Origin: Escherichia boydii
GTDB taxonomy: Bacteria; Pseudomonadota; Gammaproteobacteria; Enterobacterales; Enterobacteriaceae
Assembly (NCBI GenBank): GCA_041890495.1
Contig: CP169086.1
Span: forward strand, 186,001 to 250,000
Reading direction: 5' to 3'
Length of the DNA: 64,000 nucleotides
Below the pieces are notes generated by a model, which was not told where the DNA came from, did not search any database, and saw only the letters and a list, made by a program, of their open reading frames with translations. This document shows positions 37,201 through 45,291 of this stretch, piece after piece. Within the stretch, counting starts at the first letter, position 1. Every line of letters starts with the position of its first letter. A program made the translations under genes and the position numbers.

Positions 37201-37817
37201 GACCAGAAGGCAGTGACCTTCCCTCACACACCGGCAGCGACATCAAGCCAATACACCAGACTACAATACTCGTCACGCCAATTCCAGACGGCAAAGATGA
37301 ATACACGACACCACCTTTCCCGGTGCCGGAAGAACGCGATCTTAACGATTACATTCTGGTGTTCCCTGCGGACTCCGGGATTAAGCCGATTTATGTCTAT
37401 CTCAAAACCGCGAGGGATGAACCAGGTGTGGCAACAGGGGAGGGTAAGACACTATCAGGTTCTGAAAAATGGCTTGAAGCAGCAAGCTCTGGTCTGGGGG
37501 CGCCTGTGCCATCACAAATCGCTGATAAGCTAAGAGGACAAGAGTTTAGTAATTTTGATGCGTTTAGAACTGCCTTTTGGAAAGCGGTAGCTGAGGACTC
37601 AGCATTGCTTTCTCAATTTACAAGAGGTAACCAGGCTTTAATCAAAAAGGGATACGCACCTTTCACTATTCCAGAAGAGCAGGTTGGTGGTCGCAAAACA
37701 TTTGAAATCCATCATAATGAAAGAATAGTAGATGGGGGGGAGGTATTTGACATGGACAACTTGTCAGTAGCCACTCCGAGAAGGCATATTGATATTCATA
37801 GAGGAAAAAGTGAATGA
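34242..37817 (+). CDS. vgrG: VgrG2 fused to pyocin S-type domain and colicin-like HNH DNase
   Basis: 1191 residues. VgrG core to about residue 720, a small CCGYGHQHEH-containing linker, a hydrophobic Gly/Ala-rich segment near 850-880, a pyocin S-type domain (about 905-1060), then a colicin E-type HNH nuclease with a GGR box, EIHH, DMDNL and HIDIHRGK at the very end. The last 40 residues closely follow the colicin E9/E7 DNase active site. A specialised spike that carries a DNase into prey. From about 37500 the DNA turns AT-rich, a sign that the toxin tip was exchanged. The start at 34242 follows AAGGAG. Confidence 0.95.
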   Translation: MDNWLALFDGQTRYFLDINDSSVKPDVLRFYGREALSEPFRWDIEFTTLQANIPPEEVLMKYASFRMRSGKSVHGMVTRLEWLSTSRDQSHYRLTLSSRLALLGYTRQCAVYQNQSVPEVVEQVLRKHGLEGPDFDFRLERIYPPREIITQWRETDLEFIRRILSEVGIYWRTEMDDVRGLDTYILADSQLNYQFDVQLPYREPSGLFDGAAESVWDVRTWHNIATGTVATRDYNYRRASTPMNAAVSVRNDAVTTGEHYRYAAPYREAGDDASPEPETESGAFYARLHHERELNRSARIHLFSNAAHLTPGHVLEPQGDIITALQEGVILTLVTFRGARDSRLHVSVWGLPYTERYCFRPVEIPRPVIPGTLPARIESREKSDTYAHLDEQGRYRVKLDFDRERTEPGYGYLWLRMAKPYAGETLGWHTPLIDGTEVAIAYSNGDIDLPYIAYALHDSDHPDHVTRDNHTRNVLRTPANNKLRMEDKRSEEHIKLATEYGKTQLNSGHMVDSKGQLRGKGTELRTDEWGTLRAGKGLFIAADAQAKAQGEALDMDAALKEIDRLNQQLQQLEMAAEQAQALKGDVDSQIQMFEQRLKPLNEAVLFSAPEGMALTSGEDMQLAAGRNLALNSGEDFSVGVMGNATALTGEKLGLFARTGQLSLKSGEGPVDVQAQNASLRLFAEKKLTLSSASDISFVGKKRITLIGGGSYLRLEAGKVEYGTTASYIRKVRRTMAASASAKPPEAVSLPPPATMREFNPETLTPWVTPVYAKSCLKEKGCTDAGTAEEPVDNFGQMTIFAQPVEDDCCGYGHQHEHADDEVVQHAQSAKKHKPDAGGANAPAQATAAPLALGAATGVMTQVWGEWSLTGVLGAARGIPYVGAMMSALYVPSAGEGSDRVPGRDEFWYEEELRQKAIIGAKATTRVRFFWRQDEQGNMRVYGVHTGEGTPYEGVRTANMVWNSEHNRYEFTPAHGADGPLITWTPERPEGSDLPSHTGSDIKPIHQTTILVTPIPDGKDEYTTPPFPVPEERDLNDYILVFPADSGIKPIYVYLKTARDEPGVATGEGKTLSGSEKWLEAASSGLGAPVPSQIADKLRGQEFSNFDAFRTAFWKAVAEDSALLSQFTRGNQALIKKGYAPFTIPEEQVGGRKTFEIHHNERIVDGGEVFDMDNLSVATPRRHIDIHRGKSE

Positions 37818-38077
37818 CAGCCTCATATAAACAGCTTAATGACTATACTGAAAACGAGTTTATCCAATTCGTAACCGACATTGTTGAAGTCAATTCAAAT
37901 TCAGAGGAAGAACATCACGCTTTGGTATCAAAGTTCGAAGAGCTGGTTCAACATCCAAGGGGTAACGGCCTTATTTATTATCCAGAAGACGGTGAGGACG
38001 ATTCCCCTGAGGGAATTGTCCAGGCGATCAAAATATGGAGAAAATCTAAAGGTCTCCCATTATTCAAAGACTCATAA
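37814..38077 (+). CDS. Colicin E-type DNase immunity protein (Im family)
   Basis: 87 residues. DYTENEFIQFV, a long acidic helix and LIYYPEDGEDDSPEGIVQAIKIWRKSKGLP follow Im7/Im9 closely, including the Tyr-Tyr pair of helix III that contacts the DNase. It overlaps the vgrG2 stop by ATGA. It should bind the HNH exosite of the VgrG2 toxin domain in the cytoplasm. Confidence 0.94.
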   Translation: MTASYKQLNDYTENEFIQFVTDIVEVNSNSEEEHHALVSKFEELVQHPRGNGLIYYPEDGEDDSPEGIVQAIKIWRKSKGLPLFKDS

Positions 38078-38170
38078 TTCAACAACATTCGGTATGCTCT
38101 TTGGCTGCGAGATAGCAGCCCCATATATTAATTATTAATCAACGATAAAACTTATATTACGGGAGGCCTT

Positions 38171-38446
38171 GTGGAATTTAAAATGCGCTTTGAAGATTAT
38201 ACTGAAAATGAGTTTAAAAATTTCTTGCAAGATATTTTTAAAACAAACACCGAGCCTGATGATGATAAGCTAGACGAGCTGCTTGAGCATTTTGAAAAAA
38301 TCACCAGTCATCCCGATGGACCAGACTTGATATACCACACTATAGATGAGGAAGACTGCAATCCAGAGGGAATAACTAAGGTAGTGAAAGCATGGAGAAA
38401 ATCTCAAGGCCTCCCGCTTTTTAAAAACTCTGAAGCTGATTCGTGA
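38171..38446 (+). CDS. Second Im-family DNase immunity protein
   Basis: 91 residues from a GTG with GGGAGG 4 nt upstream. The resulting start MEFKMRFEDYTENEF lines up with Im9-type N-termini, supporting GTG over the ATG at 38183. It differs from the first immunity protein at the helix II specificity region, and helix III reads LIYHTIDEED, so the second Tyr is replaced by His. No second HNH toxin is present, so it is an orphan immunity gene that may protect against related DNases. Confidence 0.9.
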   Translation: MEFKMRFEDYTENEFKNFLQDIFKTNTEPDDDKLDELLEHFEKITSHPDGPDLIYHTIDEEDCNPEGITKVVKAWRKSQGLPLFKNSEADS

Positions 38447-38453
38447 GGTCTAA

Positions 38454-38906
38454 ATGCCAGATAGAAGATCCCCATCTTTATATGAAATTCTTACTGGCAA
38501 CTTTACAGGGGATCTTCCCCTTGAAGTTGTAAACGAAGAAGACCAGGTCATTTTATCCGTACTGGATAACATCCAGCGTATTTTGAACGCCCGGGCCGGG
38601 ACCCTATCCCATCTCCCAGATTATGGTTTGCCGGATATGACCAAAATTCTACAAGGCATGCCCGGGACCGCCCACGAGCTGATCGATACGCTGGCCGGTG
38701 TTCTGCTCAAGTATGAACCCCGTTTGCAGTCCCTTAATGTAACCTTACTCCAGCAGCAAGTGCCCGGGGAGTTGCGCTACACCATCGATGCGGAACTAAG
38801 AGGTATCGGGCTTGTACGGTATGGGACCGAGTTTATGCCTGAGGGTAAAGTGATGATCAGGCACTTGAAACAACAACAGCATCTGGAAAACCATCAGTTT
38901 ATCTAA
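38454..38906 (+). CDS. tssE: T6SS baseplate protein TssE (gp25-like)
   Basis: 150 residues. SLYEILTGNF, VILSVLDNIQRILNARAGTLSHLPDYGLPD (the gp25 core) and ELRYTIDAEL identify TssE. It starts sheath assembly on the baseplate. Placed 7 bp after the second immunity gene, showing that the toxin-immunity module was inserted between structural genes. Confidence 0.94.
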   Translation: MPDRRSPSLYEILTGNFTGDLPLEVVNEEDQVILSVLDNIQRILNARAGTLSHLPDYGLPDMTKILQGMPGTAHELIDTLAGVLLKYEPRLQSLNVTLLQQQVPGELRYTIDAELRGIGLVRYGTEFMPEGKVMIRHLKQQQHLENHQFI

Positions 38907-38940
38907 TCAACTCTTACCCTCATTCGATACGGATTTCACA

Positions 38941-40287
38941 ATGTCCCACACTACCGAACGCCACCTTAAGATCGGAAACGATCCTCGCACAATGCCTGAT
39001 TATTCAGCGCTACGTGATGAGCTTGCCAAACTCTCCCATCCAGCCCGTCCGGATGTGAACTGGGGGAATGTTGAAAAACTGGCATTAAACCTTTTCGATA
39101 CCAATGGTGTCGAGCTTCAGACAGCGGCGTGGTATACCCTGGCAAGGGCACAACAGGCGGGTATACAGGGTTTCAATGAAGGTATGGCGATTCTGGATGC
39201 CCTGATACGCTACCAATGGTCAGCAATGTGGCCCGCTTCTGCACATGCCAGAATAGAAATACTCAGCAGCCTGAGTAAACGTCTTCAGCAGCTGTACCGG
39301 ACTTTTTCCCTTCAGAGGGAGGATTTACCAGGCCTGAACCAGGGCATAAGGCTTTTGAGTTCAACAAGTGAAGCCTTGCAACGGCTCGAACTCCACAATG
39401 CAAGCGGATTTGAGCCGCTTCGTCAGATGCTGCAAAACACAACCATCAGGCTGGAGAATAGCGATGTCCCCTCAAGCCAGACAGAGAGCAATCTAACAGA
39501 TCTAGCACTACCTGTTAGGGCTGAAAGGCAGAATAGTCAGCGCTGGGTATATGTGGTGAATTCTGAACCAGCAGTTGAAGTTGAAGTAATCAGAAAATCA
39601 GCCACCAGGATCACTCCATTAGTGGCTTACTTCGGCGGTATTTTAACAGCTGCCGTACTGTGCATAGTCGCCTATATTTTTACGCCAATAGTATTCAGCC
39701 CCCCCGGAGAAGATGCGTTGAACAACTCTCTCGCAGCTTTACCGTCCAGCATGCCTCTTGCTGCTGTCGATAAGCTACGCCAGGACGCTCCGACGTGGCT
39801 TGAATCCAGTGATACCTATGCAAAAAAATTAACTTCCCGTCTGAACGAACTGAGCACTCTTCCACCGTATTGGCCATTGCAATACGGTAATCAGTTGGTA
39901 GAACAAACGCGCCATCTTTACCCTAACACCAAATTTGCAGAGGAGGTGTCGGCTGACTGGCGGTCAAAGCTGCAAGCCAACAGTTTGCCCAATGCCACCA
40001 TTTCAGGTTGGTACAGGGGAGTATCTGAGCTTCAGAAGCTTCAGGACAGACTTAATCAACTCGACGAGAAGAAGGGCAAATACCTGACCGTTAGTGAACT
40101 TAAAACAGCTGTGTTCTCTATATCAAAGTCATTAAACGAGAGCGTTCCGGTTGAAGAATTAATCAGGCAACTGCAAAATTCCCCTCATGATCAACCGCTG
40201 TCACGAGACCTGCTCAACCGTGCAGATCTACAGCTCAGGCAACTGAATAACTCCTACATGATGGCCACATCAGACAACCAGAAATAG
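38941..40287 (+). CDS. vasL: VasL-like ImpA_N-domain membrane protein
   Basis: 448 residues. The N-terminal ImpA_N domain (PDYSALRDELAKLSHPARPDVNW, WYTLARAQQAGIQGFNEGMAILDALI) is followed by one transmembrane helix at about residues 228-250 and a helical C-terminal VasL-type domain. It is a TssA-family paralogue anchored in the membrane, probably stabilising the extended sheath or baseplate. Confidence 0.82.
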   Translation: MSHTTERHLKIGNDPRTMPDYSALRDELAKLSHPARPDVNWGNVEKLALNLFDTNGVELQTAAWYTLARAQQAGIQGFNEGMAILDALIRYQWSAMWPASAHARIEILSSLSKRLQQLYRTFSLQREDLPGLNQGIRLLSSTSEALQRLELHNASGFEPLRQMLQNTTIRLENSDVPSSQTESNLTDLALPVRAERQNSQRWVYVVNSEPAVEVEVIRKSATRITPLVAYFGGILTAAVLCIVAYIFTPIVFSPPGEDALNNSLAALPSSMPLAAVDKLRQDAPTWLESSDTYAKKLTSRLNELSTLPPYWPLQYGNQLVEQTRHLYPNTKFAEEVSADWRSKLQANSLPNATISGWYRGVSELQKLQDRLNQLDEKKGKYLTVSELKTAVFSISKSLNESVPVEELIRQLQNSPHDQPLSRDLLNRADLQLRQLNNSYMMATSDNQK

Positions 40288-40450
40288 GTTTTGAGTTTAG
40301 ACGTACCAGGTAATGATGAAGACGCGCCGGTTTGACTTCATATCCTTCATCCCTACCAACTTCGACACTCGAAACTTGACCACATTTCGCCGGTTCGCCA
40401 ACAACCAATTTCATGTTAATCTCCGGCCTTAAAATTTTCCCTTAACAGTC

Positions 40451-41071
40451 GTGGAGAAAGTATTGACTGAGCTAACTACCAAGCGCCCTGACACTGAACT
40501 GGCGCATCTTGCCTGGTGCCTCATCGTAGCGGTAAAGCTTGCACGGAAAGAGGGAAAATCTCTCACGCCTCTTCAAACACACATGTTCATAATGCAGTGG
40601 CTTTCAACCGCTCAGAAGCGCAAGCTTTTTCCTAAATCTCTGGCACCTGACATTCTCTGGTTACTGGAGCAAGGAAAACAGAAGGGGCCATCAGCACGGC
40701 TTTACAGTAAGGTGGAGTATATCTGGTTAGCAAGCTCTGGTGAGTTAGCCAGCCAGAGCACACTATTCCGGTTTACCTGCATGATCGACACGCTTCGCAC
40801 AATGGGCTGGAGGGATTTTCTTCTATCGGATGCTGATTGGGAGAATAATTGGATGGCAGGAACTGACGTATCTGCCATATATACACAGAAGTCTCAGCTT
40901 CACAGTTCATTTACACAATCAGGCCAGTTGATCGTACCGCTTGAAGTCCGAATTACTGGTAATTCTGACGGCATTTTTCCACTACTTAAACAATGCAATT
41001 TAAAATTAGGAAAGCAGCCTTTAGAATTTGAGTATACACTGTTGATCATTCAACCCGATGCTAAAACTTAA
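40451..41071 (+). CDS. T6SS-cluster protein of unknown function (206 aa)
   Basis: Not recognised. A soluble protein, helical in its first half (HLAWCLIVAVKLARKEGKSL). The GTG at 40451 is used here; a TTG at 40463 with GGAG at ideal spacing may be the true start (202 aa). It is the last + strand gene of the T6SS block, 163 bp after vasL, and could be an accessory component or a newcomer. Confidence 0.6.
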   Translation: MEKVLTELTTKRPDTELAHLAWCLIVAVKLARKEGKSLTPLQTHMFIMQWLSTAQKRKLFPKSLAPDILWLLEQGKQKGPSARLYSKVEYIWLASSGELASQSTLFRFTCMIDTLRTMGWRDFLLSDADWENNWMAGTDVSAIYTQKSQLHSSFTQSGQLIVPLEVRITGNSDGIFPLLKQCNLKLGKQPLEFEYTLLIIQPDAKT

Positions 41072-41264
41072 CATCAAAATAAATGAATAAAGCTTTTTTT
41101 TAGAAAAATAGCAAACCCAATTAGGCTGGGAGCAGACCGGTTTTATTGCCTTAACAACTGTGATAATGTGGTCAGGGAAGTTTGTGATGAAAAGACTATC
41201 TGAATGATGATTAATCCACACTTTTCTACATCTCAGAAAAGTTACTTTGTGAGTAAACAGTCAT

Positions 41265-41483
41265 ATGGCAAGCAAAACGCTGACCTCAAAGACAGATGAT
41301 GGATACACATTTACCATTTCACCCTACGGTGACGGATACCGTTTATCTGTCTCGCCTGAAAATCGTCACAATGGCACCCAAAGCTTTGACGGCTGGTTCC
41401 CACGTTTTTTTTCCGAGCCCCAGTATGCCAAATCATCTTTAACTAAGTTTCTCGGTGAGTCCGTACTATGGAAAGAAGATTGA
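41265..41483 (+). CDS. Small hypothetical protein (72 aa)
   Basis: Begins MASKTLTSKTDDGYTFTISP; beta-rich, with aromatic residues (GWFPRFFSEPQY). A palindrome AAAGTTACTTT sits just upstream at 41238-41248. Not recognised; marks the return to AT-rich accessory DNA after the T6SS. Confidence 0.5.
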   Translation: MASKTLTSKTDDGYTFTISPYGDGYRLSVSPENRHNGTQSFDGWFPRFFSEPQYAKSSLTKFLGESVLWKED

Positions 41484-41543
41484 AGTAATGCTCAATGAGA
41501 GTACTTATTAAACGCTCCTCGTTTAATCTCCATGGAGAAATAT

Positions 41544-41743
41544 ATGAACTTTGGTTCCACGGTTGATTGGTCAAGCTGGAAAACTTATGACGCCATGTTG
41601 ATCTTCGGAGCGTTTATCTAAAAGGATGACCACGACAATACCAATCATACAACAAGGTCGTTAGCATGATCGTTGAAAGCAACGGAAGCACTTTGAAAAA
41701 GGTCGGCAGCACTTTAAAATCTATCAGCAATACACACAAATAA
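41544..41743 (+). other. Gene remnants
   Basis: A 25-codon frame with GGAG upstream (MNFGSTVDWSSWKTYDAMLI, closing at 41621) is followed by further short coding-like pieces in other frames (for example STLKKVGSTLKSISNTHK, ending near 41743). Looks like one short gene broken by frameshifts. No function assigned. Confidence 0.3.
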
Positions 41744-41760
41744 ACTACTGGTATCTTAAA

Positions 41761-42036
41761 ATGAAAGTGAAAGAGTTGATCGCCATGCTGAACGAAAGAG
41801 ACCCTGAGGCAATTGTTCTGATTTCCGGCTATGAAACGATAGGCGGCACGGAAGTCGCAGAAGCTGATTTGCTCATTGATATGCAGTCAATATGCTTAGA
41901 ACAGGCTGATAATCTTACAGGAAACCGTAAAGTTGTTTCTTCCGGTGGTGAAGATTCAGTTTGGTTAGGCTGGAAAGATGATTACCGTACAAAGGTGTTT
42001 TTAGAAGATGCCCAAATTCCTGATCAAGATGAATGA
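41761..42036 (+). CDS. Small hypothetical protein (91 aa)
   Basis: Begins MKVKELIAMLNERDPEAIVL, a start seen in short phage and plasmid proteins of unknown role, with an acidic C-terminus. Complete frame, but only a weak ribosome site is visible. No catalytic residues seen. Confidence 0.5.
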   Translation: MKVKELIAMLNERDPEAIVLISGYETIGGTEVAEADLLIDMQSICLEQADNLTGNRKVVSSGGEDSVWLGWKDDYRTKVFLEDAQIPDQDE

Positions 42037-42151
42037 CGGTCAGCGTTGGCATCAAAGGCAATCTATCAGTACGTGAAACGTACATGCTAAAAAAATAACC
42101 ATATATAAATCAATTTCTTAGGTGCGCTTAATCATTGTTATGTTAAATGCG

Positions 42152-42171
42152 CACTGTACATGTATACAGTA
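42152..42171. promoter_or_regulatory. LexA box upstream of nuclease-like operon
   Basis: CTGTACATGTATACAG (42154-42169) is a perfect CTGT-N8-ACAG LexA site, flanked by A on the left and TA on the right as in strong SOS boxes. It lies about 180 bp upstream of the gene at 42352 in a 315-bp gap that otherwise holds an imperfect GTGCGC...GCGCAC dyad (42122-42153) and a run of nine C (42202-42210). Indicates SOS induction of the operon. Confidence 0.75.
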
Positions 42172-42351
42172 TCATTTGATGGCGACCCTCATATTCATTG
42201 TCCCCCCCCCTATTAACTCTCCACTGACACAGACGAAACCGACTATTACTCGCGCATAAAATATTTTTCCCTAGTTATGAATTATCGAAATGATATAATA
42301 ATCTCAATTAAATCTTTGCTTTTAACTTACCCCTTTTAAAGAGCCCTCAAG

Positions 42352-43974
42352 ATGCATAGTTACGTTGATTTTAACGCCAGAGAACTGGCTTTCATTGAGC
42401 CACTGCCCTTATTTGAACGTAATCCAGCAACAGAAAGATATCTCGATGACAAACAGGTAACGCAGGAAAGAAGATCTTGTTTTTCCGTTTACGTATTTTG
42501 CAGTAAGCTTGAGAAACGTGTAGTAGAGTTCAATCTAAACAAACACTTCCGCAGTAGCTTGATAACATTTCTTGAATCTGGAGATTCCTTTTTCATTGAG
42601 AATTTGCATAGCGATTGGCCCAAGGAGGAATATCTGTCCCTGCTAACAAATTATATCAACAAACTTAAAATCACGTTAAACGTAAAAACTACTATCCCTT
42701 ATCCAAAAACCAGGCTTGAAATTGTGTGCAATACACTTACCGCCTCTCTCAAAGAAGTTGATTACGATTTATCTCGCTTTCGTTTAGCTAATCCACATTG
42801 GGTGAGTGACCTTAGAAGCTATGGAATGTTTCTGAGTAATGGCATATGCCCTATCTTTCTTATAGATAACTTAGACATTTTCTTTGAACATAATTTCAGG
42901 GCATGCTCTATATTCTTTATCGTAACCCCAGTCTCAGATGAGCAACTGCAAATAATATGCTCTCGTTATTTTCCAACTCTTATCATTTATAGAAACGAGA
43001 ATGGAACAACACAACTTTTAGAACCAAAAGGTTCTTTAAACAAATTTACTTATGCAGTCATGGATCATGTATCCAACTGGCGTAAGCATGCTGTAAGTGA
43101 CGATACAAAAGAACTGATGGATGTAATTTATAAAGATCTGCAAGGGCTAATAATTGAGTTTGATAAATTTATTGATAACTTTCGCTATCATAATAAATTG
43201 AATAGTTTTTATATCGGTTTCATATCATATAAACTCAATGGTTTATCTTTTAAAGTTAACAATCTTCCTTTTGAAAGTCATGCGAACAAGACCGCCTTAG
43301 CTATAAAAATAGATATTTTGGCTGATTATTTTGAAAATTTGATTAGCAAACACAGCCATATTGGACTGTTTGAACAAGCCATTACCGATGGAGTCCGTAA
43401 TATATCTGAAAATAGCAATCTTTATAGTGTCACAAAGGAGACACTCTTCAATGAAAATAATCTTACTGCCGCTCTGTTAACTTGGTTAAGAGCAAGGCTT
43501 TCAAATCTAAATTTCTTTTTCTTGCAGGAAGAACCAATTGCTAATGGCCGAACAGACATATCAGTATACAAGGATAATCAGCGAATCAGTGTAATTGAAT
43601 CTAAGTTAGTACACGAGCATTCGAGTGCATCCGACATCCGCAAGAAAATAAACAATGGCGTTTATCAACTTTACTCCAAATATTCAGATTCAATACCTGT
43701 TACTTTTAACACTCCTCCAGAAATGTATTTTGTTTTGTTTTGCTATAATCCTGACTATAAAAGTATACGCGAGAACATAGCAGCTGCGCTTGACAATTTA
43801 AGCACAGAGCATAGCCGTCTTACCTTAACGCATTTAGCAAACTTACGTTACCGACTTCAGGAATCAGGGGGTAGGTTTTCAGACAAAGTAGTTCATATTA
43901 CGTTAATCATTGCCCCGCTTCGCACAAAGGATAATAATGATGAAAAACACGGGAAGTATTTAAAAAGAAAATGA
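42352..43974 (+). CDS. PD-(D/E)XK nuclease-like protein, SOS-regulated
   Basis: 540 residues, AT-rich, not recognised as a named family. The last third has a PD-(D/E)XK-type core: GRTDI with Asp402, then VIESKL with Glu416 and Lys418, preceded by a helix (NENNLTAALLTWLRARL). The N-terminal 350 residues look like a sensor or substrate-binding part, with no known motif. It overlaps the next gene by ATGA and has a LexA box upstream. A DNA- or RNA-cleaving defence or damage-response enzyme is the best guess. Confidence 0.6.
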   Translation: MHSYVDFNARELAFIEPLPLFERNPATERYLDDKQVTQERRSCFSVYVFCSKLEKRVVEFNLNKHFRSSLITFLESGDSFFIENLHSDWPKEEYLSLLTNYINKLKITLNVKTTIPYPKTRLEIVCNTLTASLKEVDYDLSRFRLANPHWVSDLRSYGMFLSNGICPIFLIDNLDIFFEHNFRACSIFFIVTPVSDEQLQIICSRYFPTLIIYRNENGTTQLLEPKGSLNKFTYAVMDHVSNWRKHAVSDDTKELMDVIYKDLQGLIIEFDKFIDNFRYHNKLNSFYIGFISYKLNGLSFKVNNLPFESHANKTALAIKIDILADYFENLISKHSHIGLFEQAITDGVRNISENSNLYSVTKETLFNENNLTAALLTWLRARLSNLNFFFLQEEPIANGRTDISVYKDNQRISVIESKLVHEHSSASDIRKKINNGVYQLYSKYSDSIPVTFNTPPEMYFVLFCYNPDYKSIRENIAAALDNLSTEHSRLTLTHLANLRYRLQESGGRFSDKVVHITLIIAPLRTKDNNDEKHGKYLKRK

Positions 43975-44447
43975 GTATTATTTTACCACGCCATCTTAAT
44001 GACCTTCATAATGCCCTCCTTCTGGTAGACGAGGCTCCACTGGAATGTGATGGGCATACCATGCTAATAAGTAATGCTCTTGTAGAGGCCTGTATCCCTC
44101 ATGAACGAATTCTTGGTACCGTTCGCGGTCAGCACAACGGATTTTGTTTATATCCTCATCACTGGCTGAAGTTAGATGGATATATAATCGACTACCGGTT
44201 AAGGATGTGGGTAAACCTTTCTGACGAGACGTCAGTTTCTGGCACTGTTCCGCACGGGATTTTTCCTGCCAATTCGGATGAGATGAATTATCTGTATGAA
44301 AAACATCAAGTCGCCCCCGCAAAGCTGTTTGATAAAGACCTCCTCAGCTTAATTTCAGATGGTTTTTCGAACAGATTAACCATTCCTGAAACGACCATAT
44401 CTTGGTCCAAACGACACTCCCATGATATTCATGAAATTAAGAGCTGA
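43971..44447 (+). CDS. Putative Cys-His-Asp (transglutaminase/papain-like) protein
   Basis: 158 residues, coupled to the nuclease-like gene by a 4-bp overlap. Cys26, His63/His64 (YPHHWLKLDG) and Asp74 (IIDYRLRMW) are spaced as in small transglutaminase- or papain-like folds: Cys on a helix, His on one strand and Asp on the next. Could be a peptidase, deamidase or an inactive partner. Fold inferred from motif spacing only. Confidence 0.5.
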   Translation: MSIILPRHLNDLHNALLLVDEAPLECDGHTMLISNALVEACIPHERILGTVRGQHNGFCLYPHHWLKLDGYIIDYRLRMWVNLSDETSVSGTVPHGIFPANSDEMNYLYEKHQVAPAKLFDKDLLSLISDGFSNRLTIPETTISWSKRHSHDIHEIKS

Positions 44448-44630
44448 GTGGTAACGAAAAAAAGTTACCGACACGGCTACATTTCAAAGCTGCCTTTTAA
44501 AGTGACAGGCCTGACGAAATTCGGACAAACATCGAGAGACTGCTCTATTGGCTGTCAAAAAAAGAGATACCAACCAATAACACTACACATCATGTTCATA
44601 GACAAAATCATAGCCTGCGGTCGATTTATC

Positions 44631-44918
44631 CTACCGGCGTCTGTGATGCTCAATACAGTCCTGCTCGTTATCAAAGACCAGCTCGCGTCCGGACAGTTCC
44701 AGCGGGATCCCCATACGCCCAGCAACCCGCACGAACACATTGTCGTTTCCCTTGATGAGCATGTGGCCCGCGCACTGCTTGTCGGTCTTTTTATGGCAGA
44801 CAAACGAATCAGCACCCAAAATTTCCTGCATTCTCTCAGCACCTAACCATTCTTTAAGCGTATCATTGCGAAAAGGACAATCTCGGCAGGGGCGGGCGAT
44901 ATGGGGCAGCTCAGGCAT
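44631..44918 (-). CDS. DUF6283-like CxxC protein
   Basis: 95 residues. CRDCPFRND near the N-terminus, plus FVCHKKTDKQCAGH, match DUF6283-type plasmid/phage proteins (PCxxCPxR) and suggest a metal-binding fold. GAGGAGAAAG precedes the ATG, 14 bp after the preceding reading frame. Last gene of the minus-strand operon headed by the HTH gene. Confidence 0.65.
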   Translation of the reverse strand: MPELPHIARPCRDCPFRNDTLKEWLGAERMQEILGADSFVCHKKTDKQCAGHMLIKGNDNVFVRVAGRMGIPLELSGRELVFDNEQDCIEHHRRR

Positions 44919-44932
44919 TTCTTTCTCCTCAC

Positions 44933-45254
44933 TCAGTAATTCTCTGGCGGATAAATTATGCCGTCGCAGTGTAAGAGCGATTTATTGCTTACGCTGCTCG
45001 TTTCGGCATTTGGTGTGCAGTCAACGCGTTCCCCTTCAGGAATGAGCACCGAACTGTTATCTGTCTCGGTATCTCTGAGCAGGGCGGTGTAGGCCTTTCC
45101 CGCTTTTCTCTTCCATGCCTCAGCTTTTTTTCGGCGTTTGCCAGTCGCCCCCGGAGCTTATGAGAGCCATGGTCAGGCCAGCGGCAATTACCCAACCGGT
45201 GACTGCCAGACAGGCGGTTGTCAGGAGCCATTTATTAGAACGAACCACAATCAT
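44933..45254 (-). pseudogene. Small membrane-protein gene broken by frameshift
   Basis: ATG at 45254 starts MIVVRSNKWLLTTACLAVTG with one transmembrane helix, but stops at 45120. Another frame, beginning around a run of seven T (seven A on the coding strand) at 45124-45130, continues as AEAWKRKAGKAYTALLRDTE and ends PPENY at 44933. Together they read like one short membrane-anchored coiled protein. Either a pseudogene, a sequencing error, or frameshifting at the A-run. Confidence 0.5.
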
Positions 45255-45291
45255 TTCTTTTACTGATAACCCGCAGTGGCCGGTGGTCTGC

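Noticed and set aside
40235..40414. 59-codon minus-strand frame (begins MKLVVGEPAKCGQV) with a good GGAG site between vasL and the 206-residue gene
   Set aside because: It runs into the vasL coding region on the opposite strand and ends without any recognisable feature; possibly the start of a lost gene, too weak to call.
42202..42210. Run of nine C as a phase-variation tract
   Set aside because: It lies in the leader, not in a coding frame, and no promoter spacing could be assigned; only noted as a possible variable tract.
44450..44469. Hairpin GGTAAC-N8-GTTACC after the Cys-His-Asp gene
   Set aside because: Only a 6-bp stem and no T-run; not convincing as a terminator.
44448..44846. 132-codon + strand frame
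   Set aside because: It lies opposite the DUF6283-like gene, which has recognisable cysteine motifs and a strong ribosome site.
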